From the NCBI RefSeq assembly GCF_014524565.1, contig NZ_CP060139.1:3727501-3791500 (forward strand): DNA of 64,000 nucleotides. The letters run 5' to 3'. Source of the DNA: Croceimicrobium hydrocarbonivorans (GTDB lineage: Bacteria; Bacteroidota; Bacteroidia; Flavobacteriales; Schleiferiaceae). The stretch's first letter is position 1. Each line of letters starts with the position of its first letter. Positions 53,901-63,100 of the stretch are shown here, piece by piece. The position numbers and the translations under genes are program-made. The notes under the pieces are model-generated. The model did not search any database, had not been told where the DNA came from, and saw nothing but the letters and a program-made list of their open reading frames with translations.

Positions 53901-56656
53901 ATGCCAGCAATGTGATTGTTCACGATATAGCGGTTACGCATCCATCTTCAACCATTAGTGGACCAGGTTCAGGTCAGGTTACTTATTATACCGGATCTTC
54001 CAGTGCAAACTCCGCTTTAAGCAATCCTTCAAACTGGACTACCGATGCTTCTACCAGTGGTACTCCTGGTGCTCCAAACGGAGGGGCCAACACTACCTGG
54101 ATTCAAGGAATTCGCCCTGCAGCTGGTGCGGTGCCTACACCAATTGGTTTAAGTATTGGAACTTTCACTACCACTACTATGGATATTAGCTGGACTAAGC
54201 CCAGTGGTGTTTACGGAACAGATTGGGATGGTGTTTTAATCTTTGTTTCGGATGGTTCAAATGGTATCGATTTAAGTGCTAGCGGTCAGGATGGTATTGA
54301 CTATACGGCCAATTTAGCTTATGCTAGTGGCACCTTTGCTACTGACGCTGGTATTAATGACAATGCCTATTGTGTGGCCAATCAAACCACCGATGCCAAT
54401 GGTAGTATTACCGTTACAGGTTTAACCACCGGAACCACCTATTATGTATATGGATACACTTATAAAGTAGTAAGTGGAAACGCCGATGATGATGAATTCT
54501 CTAGTGAAGTTAGTGGAGGTAATGCTACCCCTGCAGCCCTTCCTTCCGCCGGTGACTTAGTGATCAGCGAAATCATGTACAATTCCAGCAGTACCGATGA
54601 TGAGTGGATTGAAATCTACAATGCTTCGGGTTCCGCTATTAGCTTCGACGGTTCTTGGAGATTAAGCTATTCTGGAAACAACTTTGATTTAAATGGTTTC
54701 ACCCTTAATGATGGTGCTTATTTAACTATTGCGTTAGGAAGTAATGGCGATGGTACTTTCAATAATGACAATGCCTTCACTCCAGACACCAACAGCTTAA
54801 ATGTTCTGAATGCCAATGTGGCTTCTACCAACAATAGCAACAATTTGGGTAATGCCAGCGAAACGGTAGCTATTATATACGACCCAAGTGGTGCAAATCT
54901 TACTATCGACGAAGTAACTTATGATGATGCTTCTCCTTGGCCAAGTTCTGCGGATGGCAATGGTCCAAGTTTAACCTTAATGGATTTAGCTTCTGATAAT
55001 ACCCAAGCGGCCAATTGGAGAGCTTCTTATGCTAATGGTGGTACACCTGGAACAGCAGCTATCACTGAGCTTATCTATACCAGCTCTGCCTGGAATACTA
55101 CTCCTAACAGTAGTACAGATTCAGCCAATGCTACTGTGAAAACCGGCGAAAGCTATTCATTTATAGCTGATGCAGCGGTGAAAGATTTGAGCATAGAGTC
55201 TGGAGCAACTTTAACCATTAGCTCGGGTAATGTATTAACCGTTCATGGTGATATCGCCAACAATGGCAGTATTGTAGTAGAAAGCGGTGCCAGCCTGGTA
55301 CAAACCAAGGCTAGTGATGCGAACACAGGCAGTGGAAGCTATAGCGTAAGCCGTGCCTTTACACCTTTTAACCAAACCCGTTTTAGTTACTGGTCTTCAC
55401 CGGTTAGCAATGCCAATATTGCTACCGTATTTAGTGCTTCTAACCCCAATGACCTGTATCAATATATCACCGGTACCGGTTGGTCATCTTATTCCAGCGG
55501 AACCATGAATCCTGGTCAGGGATATGCCGCTACACCTAGCTTAAATGGAGGAGTAAACTTCAATGATAGCAAGACCTTTAGTGGGGACATCAATAATGGG
55601 GATGTAAGTATTACCGTGAATAGTGTTAGCGCTGGAGACTATATCCTTTTAGGTAACCCTTATCCATCTGCTATTGACTTCACCGCCTTTGCTTCAGCTC
55701 ATAGCGATATCGTTGCTACTGCTTATTATTGGGATGCTAGTCCATCAAATGCTGGTGATGCACAATATGCAAGTTGGAATGCTTCCGGTCATGTGGCTGC
55801 ACCTAATTCTAACCGCAATAGCCCAAGTAGCAGTACTCGTGCGATGCAAGGTTTCTTTGTACAGGTAGCACCTGGCTATGCCGGTGGAAATTTAAGCTTC
55901 ACTTTCACCAATGCCATGCGTGATGTGAGCGGCAATACCAGTGCTGGATTCTTCAAAACCGAGACTCGCGAGAGAGCCTGGTTTAATCTAAGCACAGATT
56001 CTGCGGCAAACCAAATCTTGATCATGTTGGATAATCGCGCCAGTGATGCTTACGATAACCTTTTCGATGCTCCTATCTACAAGGCCAATCAATACCATTC
56101 TTTCTATTCTATGCAGGATAGCTTAGAGTACAGTATTCAAGGTTTGCCTTATGTACAAAGCGGCATGGTGAAGAGCATTCCATTAGGTGTGGATGCATGG
56201 TACAAAGGAATGTATACCATCTCTTTGGATTCTCTGAATACCTGGGATGCAACTAATGCCATCATCTTAGTAGACAGCTTAAATGGTACCAAAACCGATT
56301 TAAGTCTGAATGACTATCAGTTTAGCGTAAATCAAACTGGAATCATCCACAATCGCTTTTACTTATTGTTGGGAACAGATCAGAGTATTGGCTTAGAAGA
56401 AAACTTCAGCAATGGCTTGAGCTGGTATCAAGATGCCAATGGAAATCTGGTGATCAATGATGATTTCAAAGCAGGCTTCCAAGAAATTGAAGTACGCGAT
56501 ATGCGCGGTCAATTGATTTACCAAGGTCAATTAGACGCCCAAAACATCCAACACCATATCGGAACTGAATCTTTCAGTGCCGGAGTATACTTGATCCATA
56601 TGCTGGATCGTGAGCAAGTAAGCCACAGCAGCAAGGTGATGATCAAGAAGTTTTAA
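50903..56656 (+). CDS. giant multidomain T9SS adhesin with Calx-beta and lamin-tail domains
   Basis: A 1,917-residue secreted protein. Signal peptide (about 1-20); jelly-roll-like domain (about 20-180); Calx-beta (about 185-303, SSATVNEGDGTYDLTLSI); a second jelly-roll domain (about 306-460); two tandem repeats of about 145 residues each (about 467-615 and 617-768) that begin NSQPSAANVSQG and NGTQIAAANVPG; Fn3-like domains; lamin-tail domains at about 883-1010 (VFINEMSQG, EWIEIVV) and about 1215-1370 (LVISEIMYNS, DEWIEIYNAS); a beta-helix-like stretch; and a type A T9SS domain at the end (SFSAGVYLIHMLDRE). It is almost all Ser, Thr, Asn, Gly and Asp, with few Cys, as expected for an extracellular calcium-binding adhesin. 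The ligand is unknown. Confidence 0.88.
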   Translation: MLQKLKFVGLFLFLGTILYGQTTIYSEDFTGQNGKGAVGPAPTIDVSGVSWTVDVSSASLTATTDWFQVVSEVFEARDIDGDAYWLSPSIDISAYANVSISLDAAEDGTMEASDIFVTEYRIDGGAWTQASTNGSLNDDFTSAVVSESGLNGGTLEIRVTMNNGAGTEYHKLDNVLVQGTIATSDTRVNFASSSATVNEGDGTYDLTLSITNEDATNATTCSVAIIAGGTGTAADVNNYPSPAAQANVTFPAGSAADQTITLTITDDASYEGTENLIFEIQSVAGGSNAAVGSANQLDLSIIDNENAPLPYSQDFANSTVPTGWTFTDFTVANSANAGGSAYEAELTYSNDNAGTSAITSEAIDASGANLIDLSWKQNLDYYEGGTGADFVIKVQTSTDGSTFNDVYTKTVSADETGTETVQISTSNGAGNSSFYVRWLYASNGDRFSYWRIDDISLSTATVPSITVEDNSQPSAANVSQGALNHILAAVSAAVADNDATISDFDVTVNGSFDSDDIDNFQLFYASSNSFGSASQIGSDIAGNGNGTSQSLSFSGLSTTITSGTSGYFWLVADVNASATASNTLTAQIPSLSFNAGNVTNNSSAAGTQTIVSATPRAVLADNGTQIAAANVPGDSANHVISSFQIAISDANADLNGLDITTSGTYQASDISNLKLWYSTDNSFDAGSDQILATIASPTAAGVQSFSSFNQILTNGSTGYFFISVDFPCAATATNTIAVTLIEDADLGFNGSTNTSGTASGAGTQTIINTNPADASSFSAGAGSSEANLSWTNPSCFDEVIVVAHTATISGTPSGSGYTANSQDYSDANNPSFPTAGSVVYNGTGTSTTITGLSNGTQYFFKVFARKGSNWSTGVEDNATPSSGIAVFINEMSQGSGGSKEWIEIVVTENGTDLRGWDIGDNDDGSYSEFLEFSSDNAWSNVDAGTVIAIYNSADVDATITDNTDFSDHQVTIASNNSTYFSGTWGSFGNSDGDDLAAIRDASNVIVHDIAVTHPSSTISGPGSGQVTYYTGSSSANSALSNPSNWTTDASTSGTPGAPNGGANTTWIQGIRPAAGAVPTPIGLSIGTFTTTTMDISWTKPSGVYGTDWDGVLIFVSDGSNGIDLSASGQDGIDYTANLAYASGTFATDAGINDNAYCVANQTTDANGSITVTGLTTGTTYYVYGYTYKVVSGNADDDEFSSEVSGGNATPAALPSAGDLVISEIMYNSSSTDDEWIEIYNASGSAISFDGSWRLSYSGNNFDLNGFTLNDGAYLTIALGSNGDGTFNNDNAFTPDTNSLNVLNANVASTNNSNNLGNASETVAIIYDPSGANLTIDEVTYDDASPWPSSADGNGPSLTLMDLASDNTQAANWRASYANGGTPGTAAITELIYTSSAWNTTPNSSTDSANATVKTGESYSFIADAAVKDLSIESGATLTISSGNVLTVHGDIANNGSIVVESGASLVQTKASDANTGSGSYSVSRAFTPFNQTRFSYWSSPVSNANIATVFSASNPNDLYQYITGTGWSSYSSGTMNPGQGYAATPSLNGGVNFNDSKTFSGDINNGDVSITVNSVSAGDYILLGNPYPSAIDFTAFASAHSDIVATAYYWDASPSNAGDAQYASWNASGHVAAPNSNRNSPSSSTRAMQGFFVQVAPGYAGGNLSFTFTNAMRDVSGNTSAGFFKTETRERAWFNLSTDSAANQILIMLDNRASDAYDNLFDAPIYKANQYHSFYSMQDSLEYSIQGLPYVQSGMVKSIPLGVDAWYKGMYTISLDSLNTWDATNAIILVDSLNGTKTDLSLNDYQFSVNQTGIIHNRFYLLLGTDQSIGLEENFSNGLSWYQDANGNLVINDDFKAGFQEIEVRDMRGQLIYQGQLDAQNIQHHIGTESFSAGVYLIHMLDREQVSHSSKVMIKKF

Positions 56657-56673
56657 TTAAAACCTAAGAGAAC

Positions 56674-56853
56674 ATGAAAACAATGAAAGTACTAGGCTTA
56701 GGGCTATTCTTAATGCTCGGTCTTCAAATGAGTGCACAGCCTGCACCGCCTTCTTCCGATAATACCGCGCCCATTCCTGGCTTAGCCATTTTGGCTGCCG
56801 CTGGTGCCGCCTTAGGAATCAAGAAGGTTCACGATAGTAAAAAGGACGCTTAA
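56674..56853 (+). CDS. 59-residue PID-CTERM-like small exported protein
   Basis: An ATG 17 bases after the adhesin stop opens a 59-codon gene. The product is a signal peptide (MKTMKVLGLGLFLMLGLQMS, cut after SAQ), a Pro/Ser-rich linker (PAPPSSDNTAP), PIPGLAILAAAGAALG as one short membrane helix, and a basic end (IKKVHDSKKDA). This is the layout of Bacteroidota PID-CTERM proteins (PIDGG, helix, KK tail); here the motif reads PIPG. The function is unknown. It may be co-transcribed with the adhesin, and a strong terminator follows. Confidence 0.75.
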   Translation: MKTMKVLGLGLFLMLGLQMSAQPAPPSSDNTAPIPGLAILAAAGAALGIKKVHDSKKDA

Positions 56854-56884
56854 GCGCAGCTCCAATTTACTGGTTGTCCAAACC

Positions 56885-56922
56885 AAAGCCGTCTCGGTTA
56901 TACCGAGACGGCTTTTTATTTT
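56885..56922 (+). terminator. strong terminator after the small gene
   Basis: AAAGCCGTCTCGGT pairs perfectly with ACCGAGACGGCTTT around a short loop, followed by T-rich sequence. It ends the adhesin/small-protein unit. Confidence 0.92.
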
Positions 56923-57042
56923 TATTGAGTATTTTGAAGGGCATGATGTTTAAGTTTTTGAAGATGAAATTTGGACCTTAGTTTTTACTAATCGGTTTAC
57001 TGCAAGTTTTCTTGGGATTGGCAGTTCTCTTTATCAAGTTTT

Positions 57043-58560
57043 ATGAAGCGTACTTTTTGTATAGTTTTCTTTTTCCAATTCATGGTAGCTCCCAGCTATG
57101 CTCAAACTTTTAACTTAAAGAGTTACGCAAATCGGCTGGATATTTTTGGTTCACCGGCTATGCTAGTTGAGGATAGCGTGCTGTACAGCTTTTCTATGAT
57201 AGATGGTAGTCATACAGCTTTCACCTATAAGAAGTTTTCACGTCAAGGGCAACTTTTAGATTCTAATTACTACGATGTACAGGAAAAGGGAATTAGCCTT
57301 ATTGGGATGAGGCGAAACATGCTACAGCGAATCAGTGGTTCCTCACTTTTATGCGTTCAGGATTTTTTTAATTCGGCTCGTGATACGACATTTCCCAGAT
57401 TATATAAGATAAATAATGATTTAGATACGCTTTATTCTGTGAAATTGGATTTACCCGGAACTACTGAGGTTAACTCCTTTGATGTTTTAGTGGATTCCAA
57501 TCAAATCGTCCTGCTTGGGCATTATGCTAATATAGATCTGCAACTGGGCTTGTATATAGCCCGCTATGATACTGCCCTTAACTTGTTGGGCTATTCAACT
57601 ATACGCGACTTCAGACCCATCTATACTCCTGGTTATGGCCATGCCTACTTTCCATACCGATTAAGGAGAATGGCGGATAACTACTACATCACTGGGCGTT
57701 GTTTTTATGTCCATAAGTTTGTAGAGAGTTTTTTAGTTAAAACGGACTTACTAGGAAATAAAATTTGGGATAAGCGCTACAAGTATCTAGACTCTAATAC
57801 GGTTAGTTTTGAAATTCTTCCAATAGGCCAAGACAGTTTGTTTCAGGCATCAATTTATCGAAGTAAATATATAAATGGGAATGGCTATAATAGGGCCATT
57901 TTTAGAGTTTTGGATTCAAATTGCAATGTATGGGATTCGATTGTTTACCCTGCGGAAGAAACGCAGTTTGAGTTTACCAATGCAATACGTTCGGCGGATG
58001 GTGCTATTCTTTTAACAGGCTTTTATTACCTGGACGGTACAAAAGGTTTTATTTGGAAACTAGATAAAAATTTGAATACTATTTGGCGGCGCGTCTATTA
58101 CCATGGAGATTGGGAAGATAGTAGCTGGCTTTATAATATTGATCAGTGGAATGATGATGGAATTATTACAACCGGAACTTATTTCGATCGGTACTTAAAC
58201 CCGAGCCCTTACAGTGTATATGTTTGGCTATTAAGCCTTGATGACTCTGGTTGTTTAGGAGCTGGAGATTGTGGCTCTGATATAAGCTTTGTGGAATGGG
58301 TTTTACCCGAACAGGGTTTGAGCGTGTATCCAAATCCGGCACATGATTACCTGAACCTTGAAATGGGACTTCCTGAATGTCAAAATATGCAGGGAACTGC
58401 TCACATTTTTAGTTTGGATGGTGAGCTTGTTTTAGAGGAAAAAGTTCAATTCTTCCAAGGGAAATTACGATTGGATGTAAGTAAGCTTAATCAAGGTCAG
58501 TATGTTTTGGAGCTGAAAACTAATACAAGCTTGTTTATGGTTAGGGTTCTAATTCACTAA
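57043..58560 (+). CDS. secreted T9SS protein, mosaic tandem copy A
   Basis: A 505-residue exported protein I do not recognise. Signal peptide about 1-20 (PSYAQ), then beta-strand-rich sequence with evenly spaced YDTAL, WKLDKNLNTIWRR and similar blade-like repeats, suggesting a beta-propeller. A type A T9SS domain ends it (VYPNPAHDYLNLEMGL, LNQGQYVLELKT). Residues about 28-248 are almost identical to copy B, residues about 250-330 are diverged, then YHGDWEDSSW to CGSDISFVEW is again near-identical, and the sorting domain differs. The start region has no clear promoter. Confidence 0.8.
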   Translation: MKRTFCIVFFFQFMVAPSYAQTFNLKSYANRLDIFGSPAMLVEDSVLYSFSMIDGSHTAFTYKKFSRQGQLLDSNYYDVQEKGISLIGMRRNMLQRISGSSLLCVQDFFNSARDTTFPRLYKINNDLDTLYSVKLDLPGTTEVNSFDVLVDSNQIVLLGHYANIDLQLGLYIARYDTALNLLGYSTIRDFRPIYTPGYGHAYFPYRLRRMADNYYITGRCFYVHKFVESFLVKTDLLGNKIWDKRYKYLDSNTVSFEILPIGQDSLFQASIYRSKYINGNGYNRAIFRVLDSNCNVWDSIVYPAEETQFEFTNAIRSADGAILLTGFYYLDGTKGFIWKLDKNLNTIWRRVYYHGDWEDSSWLYNIDQWNDDGIITTGTYFDRYLNPSPYSVYVWLLSLDDSGCLGAGDCGSDISFVEWVLPEQGLSVYPNPAHDYLNLEMGLPECQNMQGTAHIFSLDGELVLEEKVQFFQGKLRLDVSKLNQGQYVLELKTNTSLFMVRVLIH

Positions 58561-58609
58561 TACCAATTAGAAGAGCCGTCTGTAAGCTCGCCGCCTTTTA
58601 ACTCTTTTA

Positions 58610-60124
58610 ATGAAATATTTCTCATACATATTAATATTTCTCTTTTTAACAGGAGGCTCCAGCTATGCCCAGACCTTTGACATAAAGAGCTACTCAAATC
58701 GGCTTTCAACTACTGGTTCACCCGCAATGTTAGTTGAGGATAGCGTGCTGTACAGCTTTTCTGTGGTAGAAGGTAATCGCACGGCTTTCACCTATAAGAA
58801 GTTTTCGCGCCAAGGGCAACTTTTAGATTCTAATTACTACGATGTACAGGAAAAGGGAATTAGCCTTATTGGGATGAGGCGAAACATGTTACAGCGAATC
58901 AGTGGTTCCTCACTTTTATGCGTTCAGGATTTTTTCAATCCGACTCATGATACGGCATATCCTAGATTATATAAGATAAACAACGATTTAGATACACTCT
59001 ATTCTGTAAAATTAGATTTACCTGGAACCACCACTATAAACTCCTTTGATGTTTTAGTGGATTCCAATCAAATCGTCCTGCTTGGGCATTATGCTAATAT
59101 AGATCTGCAACTAGGCTTGTATATAGCCCGCTATGATACTGCCCTTAACTTTTTGGGCTATTCAACTATTCGCGACTTCAGGCCCATCTATACTCCTGGT
59201 TATGGCCATGCCTACTTTCCATACCGATTAAGGAGAATGGCGGACAACTACTACATAACTGGTCGTTGTTTTTATGTCCATAAGTTTGTAGAGGGCTTTT
59301 TGGTTAAAACGGATTTGCAGGGAAATAAAATTTGGGATAAGCGCTACCAGTACATGGGCTTAAATGGACTGGATGCAAGTGTGGTTCCCATTGGGCATGA
59401 TAGTTTATTTATTCCTCACTATTTTCTATCATCTCAAGATAGTGGAGTAGATAAAGGAAAGGCAATTTTCAGGATAGTTGACACATCAGGTGTAGTCCTT
59501 AATGACAGTGCTTATTCTGATGAAGAAGCCTATTTTACAATAGAGTGCGCATGGCAAAAAGGTGGGTTTATTTATGTGATAGGGAATTATTATCTGGAAG
59601 GGGAAAAAGGTTTTGTCTGGAAGCTAGATAAGGGCTTAAATACCATTTGGCGACGTGTTTATTATCATGGTGATTGGGAAGATAATAGTTCGCTCTATAG
59701 TGCAGATCATTGGGGGGATAAGGGTATCATAGCAACCGGAACCTATTTCGATCGATACTTAAATCCGAGCCCTTACAGTGTATATGTTTGGCTATTAAGC
59801 CTTGATGACTCTGGTTGTTTAGGATCTGGAGATTGTGGCTCTGATATAAGTTTTGTGGAATGGGAGCTACCCAATCAGCAACTTAATCTCTACCCAAATC
59901 CAACGCAGGGTCTTATTAATCTAGAGATTTCTAATTCTGAATTGAAGGATGGTCTTGCGCACATCAGAATTTTTGAGCTTTCCGGGAAGAAGGTTTATGA
60001 TACTGATGTTCTTTTTCTTGCTAATCAGTTCCATTTAAATTTAGGCTCATTGCATCCCGGTCAATACATTATTGAAGTGAAAACTGATAGTCGTTTATTC
60101 TTAGAAAGGCTAGTGGTGAATTAA
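58610..60124 (+). CDS. secreted T9SS protein, mosaic tandem copy B
   Basis: A 504-residue paralogue of copy A, 49 bases downstream, with its own signal peptide (MKYFSYILIFLFLTGGSSYA). The first half is nearly identical to copy A down to the DNA. Residues about 250-330 (YMGLNGLDASVVPIGHDSLF and following) are very different from A, and the sorting domain (LYPNPTQGLINLEI, LHPGQYIIEV) also differs. The product should be exported by the T9SS. No terminator is visible after the stop; the next gene is convergent 67 bases on. Confidence 0.8.
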   Translation: MKYFSYILIFLFLTGGSSYAQTFDIKSYSNRLSTTGSPAMLVEDSVLYSFSVVEGNRTAFTYKKFSRQGQLLDSNYYDVQEKGISLIGMRRNMLQRISGSSLLCVQDFFNPTHDTAYPRLYKINNDLDTLYSVKLDLPGTTTINSFDVLVDSNQIVLLGHYANIDLQLGLYIARYDTALNFLGYSTIRDFRPIYTPGYGHAYFPYRLRRMADNYYITGRCFYVHKFVEGFLVKTDLQGNKIWDKRYQYMGLNGLDASVVPIGHDSLFIPHYFLSSQDSGVDKGKAIFRIVDTSGVVLNDSAYSDEEAYFTIECAWQKGGFIYVIGNYYLEGEKGFVWKLDKGLNTIWRRVYYHGDWEDNSSLYSADHWGDKGIIATGTYFDRYLNPSPYSVYVWLLSLDDSGCLGSGDCGSDISFVEWELPNQQLNLYPNPTQGLINLEISNSELKDGLAHIRIFELSGKKVYDTDVLFLANQFHLNLGSLHPGQYIIEVKTDSRLFLERLVVN

Positions 60125-60191
60125 CGAATATTGATCTTGAAAACCGTCTTAATAAAATCTAAAGGACAATAGCACATCAAGGGGAAAACCA

Positions 60192-63100
60192 CTACCGCAT
60201 CAGCTTTAAAAGCTTCTCCTCATTAGGGTATTCAATTTGCAAAAGCAGTACTCCCGCATGTTCCTTAAGTGCTAATAGTGCTTGCGGACTGTATTCCTCT
60301 GTTTCATAAATAACCTGACCTTGCACATTCAGCACGCGAATGGATTTCCATTCTTTAAAAGAGTTGAGGTAAATGTCCCCAGCATCCAAATACCAAAACA
60401 CTTCTTTGAAATGCACTTCGCTAAGTCGATGTTTTGATACTACTAATTGTAGTCCCTGACCTAAGCTTTGCGCTTCCAATTCCTGTTCTGGCTGAATGTC
60501 GATCAAATTGTTATTCGCATCTAGGAAATAATAGAAATAATCTTCAGGAGCATCCTTCAATTGAATATAGCCTTGAGCAAGAGCTTTACTTCCCAATTGC
60601 AAGGGATAAAGCTTAAATCCTTCCAAAGGCGCATCATGACGGATGATTAGTGCCTTATCCGCATCTAATTGGAAATAGAAAGATTGTTCATCCAAACCTC
60701 CGGCCAAAAGGGCATCTTCGCTAGCATTATAATCATCTTCAGCTCCTAGCTGATAACGCAATGCAATCTCAGAAAAGAAATTAGTGTCAATTCGCAAACC
60801 CAAGCGGATGGCTTTTTCCTCATTCATTTTATGTCTACCGCGATTATTTGCTGCGCGCATAGATTGACCGAGTCCAAAACTGCGGGTATTCATGCCGGCG
60901 CCAGTTTGAGCATGGGATGAATGCACGAAGAAGGCTTGTCCGGCCGGAATATAACCATTGGCATTATTCACACCCGTGCCATTCACATAGGCAGCGTAGG
61001 CACTGCCATTGTAGATCCAATAGCTTTGATCAAAACCTTCACTGTTAAAATCACTCTTGGCGCTCCAATCCAAAGCCGTAGGGAAGGGGTTGGGCAATAA
61101 ATTCCAACCTCCGTTTCCATCCTGGGTGTTCATGCTTTGGTTTGCCGACCTTGTAGTGCCACTTAAGCTGATAATTAAAGGAACCGTTCCAAAATTGGGT
61201 GGACCAACAAAGAGATAATATCCTTTGTCCTGCGATACGATCGCATTGGAATCGTGCACTCCAATCCAGGTTCCGTAGGCTGTACTGCCATTAGTACCAA
61301 TGTTTTGACCATTATTCAGATCCGGATCGTAATAAAACAAATTGCAGGAGTCGCAAGTACTGGAGCCCGCAGTAGCTGCATAGTTTAGCTTGGCGCCATT
61401 GCTCCATTCGATATCCTTAAAGCGAGCATCCGAAAAGGGAAAAGCAATCGGTTGCCAACCAGCGCGATCGATATAGTATTGCAAATTCAGGTAAACCGAT
61501 GGACCCACATAAGAGCCCGTACCCAAATTATCGGCTTCCAGTATCAAGGAACCCGCCGCACTCACGATAGTATTTAAACTCAGCTTACCATTGCTAGCAA
61601 CCAATAAGACCGCATTGCTGCGTAGATCCAGAGAGTTTACTTGAGCCAAGCCATCAATTTCAGCATCTTCACCAGGATAAATGATCAAATTTCGGTTTTG
61701 AGTGCTGCTGCTTGGTGCCTCATTATTTTTCCAAATACTACCATTCCAAACCAATGCATTGGAATGTCGACTCAAGCTGATATCATCAATACTCCAAACT
61801 TCGTTGGTCGAATTATTAGAAGCTTCAATCTTGATAGCCAGGGAGCTTACTGATTTTAAACCGAAAATTATCTGATGGTAGGCATCTGCTTCACGATAAC
61901 CTCCGCCGGCAGGGCTGTAGCTGAGGTTTTGTCCGGAACTGCTAATAATTTGTCCACTGGAGGTATTGCTGCCACTACCGCTGGAATAGCTTCCATAACC
62001 CCATTTAGCATTGTTATTGCCATTAATAGTAAGGTCTGGGCTTGCGCCGAATCCGCCTCCATTTATATCCAGGTAAATTTTAATGTAATCCGCTCCGTCA
62101 GCTCCGTTTCCGGATGTTAAGGCTGTAGAACTTAAATTGATAACCAGACTTAAACTATCGGCCGATGAAGTGTTTACCCTTGCCAACACTAAGCTTTGAC
62201 TGCTATTGTTTACCTGCCAGGAATTGGATCCACTTAAAATACGTTCATTCGGAGGATAGTCCAAAGCACCAAGATCACTGCTGATAGCTCCATTACCGGA
62301 ATTTAAGGTCCAATTATCGGAGGCATCTCCTTCGAAACCTTGAAAATAAAGTTGAGCACTACCACTGCCTTCAGCATCAGGAAGGCTAAGAGCTGCACTT
62401 ACTGGACTACTATAGGAATTCCCATCAAAACTATAGGCCGCAAAACTATAGTGGGCCCCCTCATTTAGTCGAGTAATAGGAGCGAGGTTGGCTGCAGGAC
62501 CGAAATAGGCCACTTCAGCAATTCCTTGAAAGCTTTGCCCAACACTGTACAAACCGCTGGCGGTGCCAAAATTTAAATTGGCGCCTTCGCCGTAAACCAG
62601 CAAGATGGAATCCCCATTACTATTTGCCGTTAACTGTACTTGGGCGGCAGTAGGACTGTAAGCTGTTACTGCTAGCTGAGGGGCCGTCAAAGCGGATTCC
62701 AGCACTATATGATCAAAACCCCCAAAATCGGATCCACCATCTTGCTTGGCTCTTAAACGCAATTGAATTTGATTAACCGCATCGGGAATGGATAGGCTAA
62801 TGCTTTGCCATCCACCACTGGATATACCGCCAGTAGCACCTTGAAAGAGAGTTACTACTCCTTGACTGACATTATCATAGAGAAGCTCATATTCTAAAAG
62901 GTCACTGCTTTCAAAGGCTTCTGCATAATAGTCGAAGCTCAATTCAACATTGCTTTGAGCACTGATATCAATGGTTTGGAACTCGAGGATGTGGTAAAAA
63001 TTTCCACCGCCATTGCTATTATTCAAATCACGAATTCCCCAGAATTGATTGCCATCACTGGCATTGGCTACTCCGCCATTGGAGCTTACCACATCCCAGA

